In this document: positions 37,178 to 45,225 of the stretch, piece after piece
How the letters are laid out: every line of letters starts with the position of its first letter
Position numbering within the stretch: the first letter of the stretch is position 1
NCBI RefSeq assembly: GCF_900112195.1
Contig: NZ_FOKR01000004.1
Location: 1-64,000, forward strand
Length of the DNA stretch: 64,000 nt
Direction of reading: 5' to 3'
Source of the DNA: Butyrivibrio sp. YAB3001
Lineage (GTDB): Bacteria > Bacillota > Clostridia > Lachnospirales > Lachnospiraceae
The notes under the pieces: model-generated
Told to the model about the DNA's origin: nothing
Databases searched by the model: none
What the model saw: only the letters and a program-made list of their open reading frames with translations
Position numbers and translations under genes: made by a program

Positions 37178-37796
37178 AGAAAAACTCCTTTGCCTTATCA
37201 GGGTAATCGGTGCAAAGAATTATCTGCTCATCATTTAAAATATCTTTATCCTTAAGCCGTTCCCATAACAAAGAGTAATCTCTGCCATGAAGGTCTGATG
37301 ACACTATGCACACCTTCTTACCTTTTTGCCTGTGCTCCAGAATAAGTTCCTTTGTTATCCAGTCATCACTCTCAAAACCATCTACCCATACACCATCTGC
37401 CTTTTCATATAGGCTGTTTATGGTTTCATACTCACTTTGCCTTACAAAAAAGCGTAGTCCCGCCTCGATATATCCAAGAGTATCCGGAACCGACATATCA
37501 AAGCAAAAATACTTTGTTATCTCATATTCATTAAGCAGTTCCTTGAGCATCTGCTGAATTCCATCAGCTTTCACATTTAATGCCAGTGTCACATCAGTTT
37601 TTTTATAAAGACTAAAAAATGCTCTTGCCGATGGGCAACTGGAATCTGCCACGTTATGAGAAACAGCAAGCTCGCCGCAATAATCCCTAAAATCTGTTTC
37701 TGTACCAAATTGATTTTGGTATGACCTCTTAAAAGCGGTCATTGTATTCTTTTCCTGGGATTCTTTCCAAAAGCCCCTATGCGCAATTATTTCCAT
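37170..37796 (-). CDS. Glycerophosphodiester-phosphodiesterase-like TIM-barrel protein
   Basis: This 208-residue protein has the GDPD signature: IAHRGFW near the start, NTMTAF, GTETDFRDY (metal-binding acids) and AVSHN. It lacks a signal peptide and is shorter than most secreted GDPDs, so it is probably cytoplasmic. Coupled to HAD and nucleotidyltransferase genes, it may make or trim a phosphodiester-linked precursor for the island glycan rather than scavenge lipids. The assignment to the family is good; the role is inferred. Confidence 0.75.
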   Translation of the reverse strand: MEIIAHRGFWKESQEKNTMTAFKRSYQNQFGTETDFRDYCGELAVSHNVADSSCPSARAFFSLYKKTDVTLALNVKADGIQQMLKELLNEYEITKYFCFDMSVPDTLGYIEAGLRFFVRQSEYETINSLYEKADGVWVDGFESDDWITKELILEHRQKGKKVCIVSSDLHGRDYSLLWERLKDKDILNDEQIILCTDYPDKAKEFFYG

Positions 37797-37898
37797 TTTG
37801 TCTCCCGGATAAATACTTATAATGTTACTGATGACATAATTCGCTCCATTACCAAAAACGCTCTCATCTCTATAGCATTATGCCCCGCTGAACTTTCA

Positions 37899-38615
37899 TC
37901 ATAATAACTTCTTTTCCAGAAATGCATTTAAATCCTCCGGTGTTCCAAGGCCGTGCATCTTCTCCCCCACATTGTGGTACACAATTCTTTTCCCTGCTGC
38001 TATCATTTCGTTATATACAGGTGCAACATAAAACTCATTGTTGACACGGATATTCTTTTCAATCATCTGATTTGCAAACTTAACAAAATCACTTCCATGC
38101 TTGTAGTTATAAATTCCTACCGTTGCCTCGTTTGATATGACTTCTTTTTCCCTGACCTCAGTGACAAATCCATTTTCATCAAACTTTATATAGCTCCACT
38201 TGGGATGATCAGCAGGCATGGTCATGATAAGGCCGTCTTCTTTCAAATATGATAAATACTCATTGATATCCGTATCCACATATTGGTCACTGTTAGCAAT
38301 CATCATCTCGTCATCATTATCAATGAGGTCTGACGCCAGCAAAACAGTGCAGGCAGCGCCTTCAGTAATGTGATCAATAGTGATTATTTTGCAGCCCGGT
38401 GACATGCGGCTTAGTTCCTTTTCAAGATCATATTTTTTCAGATGTTCTTCCTGACAAATGTATATAAACCTATGCTCGCACTTAGGTCTGATATTTTCTG
38501 TAACGACCTCTATCATCGGCTTCCCGCATACATCTATAAGTGGTTTTGGTAGTTCGTACCCTGCATCTGCAAATCTGCTTCCTCGTCCTGCCATTGGAAT
38601 TACGATATTTAACAT
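37899..38615 (-). CDS. Sugar-phosphate nucleotidyltransferase
   Basis: This 238-residue protein opens NIVIPMAGRGSRFADAGYELPKPLI, a complete nucleotide-binding loop. ANSDQYVD (metal-binding Asp) and HPKWSYIKFDENG follow. GGAGG lies 8 nt before the ATG at 38615; the longer frame to 38681 runs into repeat C. It should activate a sugar or polyol phosphate with NTP. It is the intact paralogue of the 35808-36545 protein and is probably the first enzyme of this sub-cluster. Confidence 0.82.
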   Translation of the reverse strand: MLNIVIPMAGRGSRFADAGYELPKPLIDVCGKPMIEVVTENIRPKCEHRFIYICQEEHLKKYDLEKELSRMSPGCKIITIDHITEGAACTVLLASDLIDNDDEMMIANSDQYVDTDINEYLSYLKEDGLIMTMPADHPKWSYIKFDENGFVTEVREKEVISNEATVGIYNYKHGSDFVKFANQMIEKNIRVNNEFYVAPVYNEMIAAGKRIVYHNVGEKMHGLGTPEDLNAFLEKKLL

Positions 38616-38640
38616 ATTTTTTCCTCCGAGAGAATTACTA

Positions 38641-38719
38641 ATGTAAAGATCAAAAATGATGTCACGACAGATTATAAGCATGAGATTATTTCATGCATCC
38701 TAATCCAGCATCTTTACAT
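38641..38719. repeat. Intergenic palindromic repeat, copy C (degenerate)
   Basis: ATGTAAAGATCAAAAATGATGTCA at the left matches the left arm of copy B (ATGTAAATGTCAAAAATGATGTCA) closely, and the right end ATCTTTACAT complements the left end. The centre has diverged and contains CATGAGATTATTTCATG. It lies between the CgeB gene and the nucleotidyltransferase. Confidence 0.6.
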
Positions 38720-38776
38720 GAACTTGACCATTTCTATCAACTTGAATATATGCTCTGTTGTCGTCAATCGCCGTAT

Positions 38777-39955
38777 CTAACTGAACGCGCGCTTTATCAT
38801 CTCCGCAGCCCTAAGTAGCACAGTATGTCCTCGCTGGACCTCATCAAAGCCAGCCTGTGCAATCCTCAGGCGCTCATCCTCATGTTCCAGATAATACCTG
38901 ACTTTTTCCTTAAGCTCATCTCGACTTGAATATGTCTCAAGATGTACCCCGGGAGTAAAATAATCTTTAATCTCTTCCTGATCATTCGTGATAAGAAATC
39001 CCCTGCAGGCAAGCACATCCCATACTCTCTGCGGTATCCCGGTCTGAATTGAGCGAAGCGAAATGTTAAGATTGATCTTACTGTTTCTAAAAACAAATGG
39101 CATTTCTTCCAAAGACTTTACTCCACCGTGAAGCTTTACTTTCCTTGAAATATCTGATGTATCACTTCTTGTAAAAAGATGTACCTTTGCATTCTCCACT
39201 GAATCTGCAATGTCATTTAGTATATCTACCCTTTCAAGAAAGGCGATATGTGGAGCTATATAATCGTTAAGTGCTACAAATCTGTCCATATTTTTCACAC
39301 TGCTGTCCGATGGATAGAACTCTTTGGCCGCGTTTTTTATCAGCGAAACTGCTTTTTCATCGATTCTTTCCTCTGAATATTTCATTCCACTGCCAGATTC
39401 AGCTATCTGTTCTTTCATAATCCGGACAAATCTTTCTTTTTCAGCCTTTGGCAATTTCAGATCAAAAAACAGATCTTTTTCCTTGTATAATGAGCCGATA
39501 AAAGAGATATCATATTCCGGTTTATAATCATCTCCTAAGAGAGCCTGTGTTCTCTCACACGGAGCGCCCAAGGGCAAATGAAAAATATATCCTGGATTCT
39601 CAGATTGCACTGATAAATACTGCTGCCTGTCAAAAAGAAATACTCTGTTAACCTTATTTCTAATAGAAGTATGGAAAATCTCAAACACCGGACAATCCAC
39701 TGATTCTGCTACATAAATTATTCCCAGCTTCTCGCACAAAATAGACAAAAACGGGAAGAAATTTATCGAAAAGATAAAAAGTGGACGATAATCCGATATC
39801 ATATTCCCAAGCTTTGTCAGCTTTTCACTGATATCTATGTCTTTTCTCATGCCATCTTTGTCTTCAATTACGTTTATGCCCAATTTTCTAAAAGCGTCTA
39901 AATAATCAGGCTCACATATGCTGTTATAGCGGTAAAATATTATATTCATATACAA
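38777..39955 (-). CDS. CgeB-like glycosyltransferase
   Basis: This 392-residue GT-B protein opens MNIIFYRYNSICEPDYLDAF. It is a close paralogue of the protein at 61888-63069: long stretches such as RPLFIFSINFFPFLSILCE and VFLFDRQQYLSV are nearly identical. The C-terminal half carries KINLNISLRSIQTGIPQRVWDVL and CRGFLITNDQEE. It could start at Met1 or Met3. It is divergent from the rightward CgeB gene across an 80-160 bp gap. Donor and acceptor are unknown. Confidence 0.78.
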   Translation of the reverse strand: MYMNIIFYRYNSICEPDYLDAFRKLGINVIEDKDGMRKDIDISEKLTKLGNMISDYRPLFIFSINFFPFLSILCEKLGIIYVAESVDCPVFEIFHTSIRNKVNRVFLFDRQQYLSVQSENPGYIFHLPLGAPCERTQALLGDDYKPEYDISFIGSLYKEKDLFFDLKLPKAEKERFVRIMKEQIAESGSGMKYSEERIDEKAVSLIKNAAKEFYPSDSSVKNMDRFVALNDYIAPHIAFLERVDILNDIADSVENAKVHLFTRSDTSDISRKVKLHGGVKSLEEMPFVFRNSKINLNISLRSIQTGIPQRVWDVLACRGFLITNDQEEIKDYFTPGVHLETYSSRDELKEKVRYYLEHEDERLRIAQAGFDEVQRGHTVLLRAAEMIKRAFS

Positions 39956-40025
39956 ATATTTTATGATAGATAGGGCTTTTTTACAAATTTTAACGATAAT
40001 TATTCTACGGTTATTCGATTATATT

Positions 40026-40034
40026 TGTTATAAT
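40026..40034 (+). promoter_or_regulatory. Extended -10 promoter element for the rightward glycosyltransferases
   Basis: TGTTATAAT is a perfect extended -10 (TGnTATAAT). No clear -35 is present. It lies 81 nt before the ATG at 40115 and only 2 nt before an upstream in-frame ATG (40037), which argues against that codon being the start. Confidence 0.5.
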
Positions 40035-40114
40035 AAATGTGTATGATTTTCAGTAAATATCTGTACCTCTACGATAATCCCAACAGCGGATATCTGAAAG
40101 GAAATAAAAGCTTT

Positions 40115-41326
40115 ATGAAAATTTTATATTTGAACATAACAACATTTTTTGCAAATAAAGATATGCTCGCAGCCCTTGAATCTTATAAAGACTCAAATGG
40201 TAATTCGCTGGATATTATAAAATATGATTATGTATATGATGAAAGCAAAGTCAGAAATGACGATGTCTTTGAAAAAGCATTTCTAGCTGCCCTTAGAAAA
40301 CATGTGCCTGACTTTGTTTTTTCCTTTAACTTTCTCCCTGTTGTCTCCAAAGTCTGCAACATTGAAAAGGTCACATACGTGTCATGGATATACGATAATC
40401 CTGAGATTTTTCTTTACTCATATCAGGTCATCAATCCATGTAACGTGGTGCTGATGTTTGACTCCAAGCAGTATGAAACCTTTGTAAGAGGCGGCATTAA
40501 AACCGTACATTATCTTCCGCTTGCCGCTTCTACTAAAAGACTAGACAACATACACTACTCATCTGAAGAAAAGAAAAAATTTAGCGCGGATATTTCTTTT
40601 GTCGGATCTCTTTATACCGAACGAAAACAGTATTATGACGAGATTCTTCCAAAGCTTGATGGCTACACCGTCGGCTATCTGCAGGGTATTATAAACAGTC
40701 AGCTTCAGGTAGATGGTATAAACTTTGTTGAAGAATGTCTTACTCCGCAGATTACTGATGCGATTCAAAAAGCAAGTAATCTTTACCCATATCCCGATAG
40801 TGCCGAAACTCTCGAATATCTTTTTGCCAATTTCATCATAAATCGTCAGATTACGATAATTGAGCGAAAAGAGATCTTGACTATGATTGGAAAAAAACAT
40901 CCGCTAAAGCTCTACACCTATAATCAGAACAGCGCATTTTCTCCTGAAGGAGTCACCAATATGGGGCCGGCGGATTATTTTGCAGAAATGCCAATTGTAT
41001 TTAAGGAAAGTAAGATAAACCTAAATATCACACTAAGGAGCATCCAACGCGGAATCCCTCTTAGGGTATTTGATATTCTTGGGGCCGGCGGATTTCTTTT
41101 ATCAAATTATCAGGCAGACCTGGCTTATCATTTTGTTCCGGGCGAAGATTTTGTTTATTACGAAAGCAGAAAAGACCTGCTGGATAAAATAGATTACTAT
41201 CTGAAAAATGACAATGAACGAAAAGAGATTGCAGAAAATGCTCATAGAAAGATTCAAAATGAGCATACCTTTGATGTACGCATTGGCGAAATCATCGATA
41301 TCGTTACAGAAAATCAAGTAATGTAG
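40115..41326 (+). CDS. CgeB-like glycosyltransferase
   Basis: This 403-residue GT-B protein has the same layout as the other CgeB-like proteins: VTYVSWIYDNPEIF, FSADISFVGSLYTERKQYY, then KINLNITLRSIQRGIPLRVFDIL and GGFLLSNYQADL. GAAAGGA lies upstream of the ATG at 40115. A further 26 in-frame codons back to 40037 overlap the promoter and are not used. With the following GT2 gene it forms a two-gene rightward unit between two leftward clusters. Confidence 0.8.
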   Translation: MKILYLNITTFFANKDMLAALESYKDSNGNSLDIIKYDYVYDESKVRNDDVFEKAFLAALRKHVPDFVFSFNFLPVVSKVCNIEKVTYVSWIYDNPEIFLYSYQVINPCNVVLMFDSKQYETFVRGGIKTVHYLPLAASTKRLDNIHYSSEEKKKFSADISFVGSLYTERKQYYDEILPKLDGYTVGYLQGIINSQLQVDGINFVEECLTPQITDAIQKASNLYPYPDSAETLEYLFANFIINRQITIIERKEILTMIGKKHPLKLYTYNQNSAFSPEGVTNMGPADYFAEMPIVFKESKINLNITLRSIQRGIPLRVFDILGAGGFLLSNYQADLAYHFVPGEDFVYYESRKDLLDKIDYYLKNDNERKEIAENAHRKIQNEHTFDVRIGEIIDIVTENQVM

Positions 41327-41408
41327 CAAATACTATTCATTGTAGCTAATAAACAAAAAATAGGAACGCTAATTTAAACAGTCTGCAGATCATTGGAGAT
41401 AACTCATT

Positions 41409-43706
41409 ATGACAAATACGAGAAAAATCCTCATCGTTATCGTATCCTACAACGCCAAAAGATATATGCAGGAGTGCATTTACAGTATCAGGGAAACTCT
41501 CTCCTCCATCGACTATAAAATTGCTGTGGTTGATAATGCATCATCTGATGGCATAACTGAGTGGTTATCTGAGCAATCTGACATATTACTCACCGCAAAC
41601 AAAGAAAATATCGGCTTTGGACCTGCCTGCAATCAGGCAGTAAAGTCAACTATCGGAACGGAATATGAGGATTACGATGTCTTTTTACTTAATAACGATA
41701 CTCAGCTGACTAATGGATGTGTAGAAAAACTCATTAACGCTCTTTATTCTTCTGACGACATTGGTGCTGTTGGAGCCATGTCAAACTATGCAGGAAACAG
41801 ACAGCAATACGATCTGGATTTTCCTTCCACTCAGGATTATGTAAACTGGGGCAATAATCTTTTAGTGCCTGAATCCGACCGATATATGGAGAAAGTGCGT
41901 CTAAACGGCTTTGCCATGCTTATACGGAGAAATGTCTGGGATGCAGTTTGCGGCTTTGATGAAGATTTTGCTCCCGGTTACTACGAAGACGATGCTATTT
42001 CAATAGAGATACAAAAGCTTGGCTACAGGCTTATCCTTGTTAGGGATAGCTTTATTTACCATGTTGGTAGTGCTAGTTTTGTCAAAACCGGAACCAACCG
42101 CCTATCTTTTGAACATCATGATCTTTTTATAAAGAAATATGGATTTGATATTTTAAATTACGTTTATCCTTCAGGAGCTGTCATCTCACAGATTCCTTTT
42201 TCCCGTGATGCCAATTTCAATGTTCTTCACCTGGGTTCAAAGCTTGGCGCTGAGCTAAAAGCCATAAGAAGTTTTTATCACGGAGGTAACGTGTATGGAA
42301 TTGAAAATGACAAAACATTGTATGAAATCTCCAGGAAAACCGAGACTGTTTTCCAAACAATCGATGAAGCTTTTTCTTCGCTCCCAGAGCACTCTATCAA
42401 TCTTTTGATCATTGACAGCAGCTATCTTGAACGCCTTTCAGATAATGACATACAAAGAATACAATCTCTCTGCGCTCCGGATGCTGTTCAGATCAATAAC
42501 CTTCATCAATATGATGATTTCCCATTTGATGACATAAGGCTGATAGTGTGGGATGAAAAGTCTTACAGCAAGCCAATCGCTGATACCCTCAAGCCTCATG
42601 GCATTATGAGCCTTATAAACAAGGGACCTGAAATAAAAGATGTTGTCAAGGCTACAAATATCCCTTCACATTGTATTCTGGGTATCACTGACGAAAACTA
42701 TACAATTGTACCTTACATAACTGCGCATTTTTCCAGGTTAAAAGAAAATGATCCCAGACATCGAAACACTGCTTTAATGAAGGCATTTTTGCAGAGATAC
42801 TCCCTGATAAAGGACTCCGAAAATGCTTCAGACTTCCAAACCCGCCTAAATCTGCAGATTTCTGTACACAAAGACTGTCAGAATCATATAGATGAAATCT
42901 TGTCCTTATTAGATGAAGAAAAACACATGTATTCTCCTGATCTATCAATTGATAAAGCGCATCTTACTAAGATGCTTAAAAACGACTGGAACAATTACGG
43001 CTATATCACGGTCACAGACTGCTTTTCTGATTATGGGATTGTGGGATTCTACTGCGTAAACGCGCGTGAAAATAAGCTTCTTGCCAAGACGTTGTCATGG
43101 TCTGTAAAAGATTTAGGGATTGAGGAATACCTAAATCAAAATAATGAAACTAGTCACCAAATTGAAAATGGCATCAGAGTGCTTATAAAATCAGACCTTG
43201 AACTTCATCCCATTGAAGATTACCTGATCGGTGGAAACATAACCACAGAGTATTTTTCACATGCAAACAACATTGCTTCGGCAATTTATGACTCTCTCCC
43301 AACAAAACTATACTCAAGCAAATATCACATTATCATATACAGCCTTCTCCAATATGATTATTCAAAATGGGAATCTGAAGATGATACTCTGCTCTCCAAG
43401 CTACTAAAAACTCTTGAAAATCTTGCCACTGATACTATTGGAAAGCCCGGTATAATCCTGCTCCTTGGAAGTGAAACTACTTTTCCATCCTGTTCCGAAA
43501 AAGACAATGAGCTTGCAGATCTGTACAAAGAAATCAATCCTATAATCACTGACTTTGCATCTGAGCACGCAAAAATAAGAACCATCAACGTCACCGATCT
43601 TATACATAATCAGTCTGACTTTAATGGTTCTATAAATAACTTCTCAACAAGAGTTTATTCTGATATTACGGAACAGATATGCTTGCTTATAAACGAATTG
43701 GCCTGA
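41409..43706 (+). CDS. GT2 glycosyltransferase fused to FkbH-C-like and SGNH-like segments
   Basis: This 765-residue mosaic opens with a full GT2 domain (IVIVSYNAKRYMQECI, VVDNASSDG, LLNNDTQ acidic motif, GYYEDDAIS), like rhamnosyltransferases. About residues 275-370 resemble a worn methyltransferase fold (NVLHLGSKLGAELKAI) without a clear SAM loop. Residues 519-580 resemble the C-terminal part of FkbH proteins (VTDCFSDYGIVGF). The last 120 look SGNH-like (IILLLGSETTFPS). The pieces suggest a transferase that also acylates or binds an acyl carrier, but the downstream parts are assigned by weak local similarity. A small hairpin follows the stop. Confidence 0.7.
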   Translation: MTNTRKILIVIVSYNAKRYMQECIYSIRETLSSIDYKIAVVDNASSDGITEWLSEQSDILLTANKENIGFGPACNQAVKSTIGTEYEDYDVFLLNNDTQLTNGCVEKLINALYSSDDIGAVGAMSNYAGNRQQYDLDFPSTQDYVNWGNNLLVPESDRYMEKVRLNGFAMLIRRNVWDAVCGFDEDFAPGYYEDDAISIEIQKLGYRLILVRDSFIYHVGSASFVKTGTNRLSFEHHDLFIKKYGFDILNYVYPSGAVISQIPFSRDANFNVLHLGSKLGAELKAIRSFYHGGNVYGIENDKTLYEISRKTETVFQTIDEAFSSLPEHSINLLIIDSSYLERLSDNDIQRIQSLCAPDAVQINNLHQYDDFPFDDIRLIVWDEKSYSKPIADTLKPHGIMSLINKGPEIKDVVKATNIPSHCILGITDENYTIVPYITAHFSRLKENDPRHRNTALMKAFLQRYSLIKDSENASDFQTRLNLQISVHKDCQNHIDEILSLLDEEKHMYSPDLSIDKAHLTKMLKNDWNNYGYITVTDCFSDYGIVGFYCVNARENKLLAKTLSWSVKDLGIEEYLNQNNETSHQIENGIRVLIKSDLELHPIEDYLIGGNITTEYFSHANNIASAIYDSLPTKLYSSKYHIIIYSLLQYDYSKWESEDDTLLSKLLKTLENLATDTIGKPGIILLLGSETTFPSCSEKDNELADLYKEINPIITDFASEHAKIRTINVTDLIHNQSDFNGSINNFSTRVYSDITEQICLLINELA

Positions 43707-43720
43707 CTTTATGTCAGGCT

Positions 43721-43920
43721 CTATTGCTCTGAAAGCCATTCAAGGAAAGAAACCGGCTTTGGCATCATACTACTGTCACTGTTATAAAATCTGTCTTTGT
43801 ACTCATAGTCATTGTATTTCATCCAGATAAAGTCTATATCTGAAGCATTGATTATGATGAACAGCTCATTTCTATAATAGTCGCTGTCAGATAATGTCCA
43901 TTTAAGTTCAATCTCATTGT
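43721..43920 (-). pseudogene. C-terminal remnant of an unidentified gene
   Basis: A minus-strand frame reads about 66 residues of normal-looking protein (for example KWTLSDSDYYRNELFIIINA and DIDFIWMKYNDYEYKDRF) to a stop at 43721. It has no start codon or ribosome site and is cut off near 43920, where a plus-strand fragment begins. I do not recognise the family. It looks like the tail of a gene broken by recombination. Confidence 0.45.
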
Positions 43921-44047
43921 GATAGGATTAAGACATGAAAAACTCGCAACCAAAGATGATATCGCTTACGGCATCACTGATTGGCTGTTCACAGTTATTA
44001 CTTCTCTTTTTTCAGTGGTGATCCTTAACAACTCATTTCATCAATGA
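43919..44047 (+). pseudogene. C-terminal remnant of a second gene, head-to-head with the first
   Basis: A plus-strand frame from about 43919 reads LRHEKLATKDDIAYGITDWL and a hydrophobic tail TVITSLFSVVIL to a stop at 44045-44047, running 23 nt into the end of the next gene. No ribosome site precedes it. It looks like the tail of a membrane or polymer-synthesis protein; the family is not recognised. Confidence 0.4.
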
Positions 44048-45185
44048 TTTTCAAAAGCTCTATAGCACGATTCCTCCACGAATGTCTCTCAGTAGCTTTC
44101 ACCATGCCATTATGGGCTATTTTTTCATTATTAGAATGCTTAAGTATTATCTCTGGTAACCTTTCAATTTCTTTTAACGAATATAAAATCAAGTCCTCCC
44201 CATCTATAAAAGCTTCCCGCAGTGCAGGTGTCTGATCTGAGACTGCAATACACCCAGCCATCATAGTATCAAGCACCCTCTCTGTAATAGCATCCTTATG
44301 CCAGGTCATAACATTTAATGACATCTTTGAATTATCATATATCTCATCAACACCAGATGCCTCTAACGAAGGATGAATCCTCAAGTATGAGTTATCCACA
44401 AAAGGAGAGTTTCTCCAGCTATCTCCAAAAACATCTACTGTAATACCATTGTCTATAAGAGTTTTTATAATTTCTTCACGATATATTCTTGCTGCCCCGC
44501 GGTCTGCAAGTTTATGTACTTTGGCAAGTTCCTGAACAAACTGCTCATCGCTCACCTTGGCTCCAAGACTAGTCAGTGTCTTTTCAAATGCTACTTCTGT
44601 TGTTAAATCCGGCTCCGTTACCAGTAAATCCAAATATCTGTCAATTATCACTTTTGTAGTTTCATCCGCAGAATTAAAACTACTTATCGGCTCTCTCCAA
44701 TCCAGGAAACTGCCGACAAAAGACAGCGCATACTTTCGTTTCTGAAATGGAATAATGGTCTCTGCCTTTCTACCGCCGGGAGGTAAAAAGAATGCCTTAA
44801 CGCCTCTATAATAATGATCAATGAATTTCACATAGTTTCTATCTTGAGTAAGGATATAGTAATTCTGTGGAATTCTTTTAACATGTCGATGATAAAACGC
44901 CGGGTAATCAGTCCAATAATTAAACTTAGGTCCATAAAAACTGTCAAATATTAGCTCTTTACTATCAGGATATGCACTATAAAAAATATTCTCCATAAAG
45001 GCTATTATTGCCTTGTATGACCTTCCAGAATAATCTTCAATGGCTGCGTCTGCCGGATTAAGGTAAATAACCTCTTCCCCAAGTTCTAAAAACGCATCTC
45101 TAAGCTGCTCGCTAAAAGACTTTAGAATCCCGTAACATAATGAAACATCTCCTTCAAATAATAATATTGGCAACTTATCTCCCAT
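44025..45185 (-). CDS. CgeB-like glycosyltransferase at the end of the acylation cluster
   Basis: This protein of about 386 residues has the GT-B/CgeB layout: YYILTQDRNYVKFI, YALSFVGSFLDW, VDVFGDSWRNSPFV and KMSLNVMTWHKDAITERVLD with CIAVSDQTPALRE. The frame is open to a TTG at 45209, but AAGGAG lies 7 nt before GTG 45188 and 10 nt before ATG 45185. It directly follows the lipoyl-acyltransferase gene, so it may transfer the sugar that protein acylates. It is more like the protein at 60691-61845 than the CgeB pair at 38.8 and 61.9 kb. Confidence 0.75.
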   Translation of the reverse strand: MGDKLPILLFEGDVSLCYGILKSFSEQLRDAFLELGEEVIYLNPADAAIEDYSGRSYKAIIAFMENIFYSAYPDSKELIFDSFYGPKFNYWTDYPAFYHRHVKRIPQNYYILTQDRNYVKFIDHYYRGVKAFFLPPGGRKAETIIPFQKRKYALSFVGSFLDWREPISSFNSADETTKVIIDRYLDLLVTEPDLTTEVAFEKTLTSLGAKVSDEQFVQELAKVHKLADRGAARIYREEIIKTLIDNGITVDVFGDSWRNSPFVDNSYLRIHPSLEASGVDEIYDNSKMSLNVMTWHKDAITERVLDTMMAGCIAVSDQTPALREAFIDGEDLILYSLKEIERLPEIILKHSNNEKIAHNGMVKATERHSWRNRAIELLKIIDEMSC

Positions 45186-45225
45186 CACGCCGGTACTCCT
45201 TGGATACAACTGTTCCTCTTCATTC

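Noticed and set aside
39958..39986. Minus-strand TTGTAA-17-TAAAAT promoter for the CgeB gene at 38777-39955
   Set aside because: The spacing is good, but the -10 would be 2 nt from the start codon, putting the transcript start inside the gene. The position is implausible unless the mRNA is leaderless.
43702..43718. CCTGAC-TTTAT-GTCAGG hairpin as a strong terminator
   Set aside because: The stem is only 6 bp and no U-run follows, so it is at best weak.
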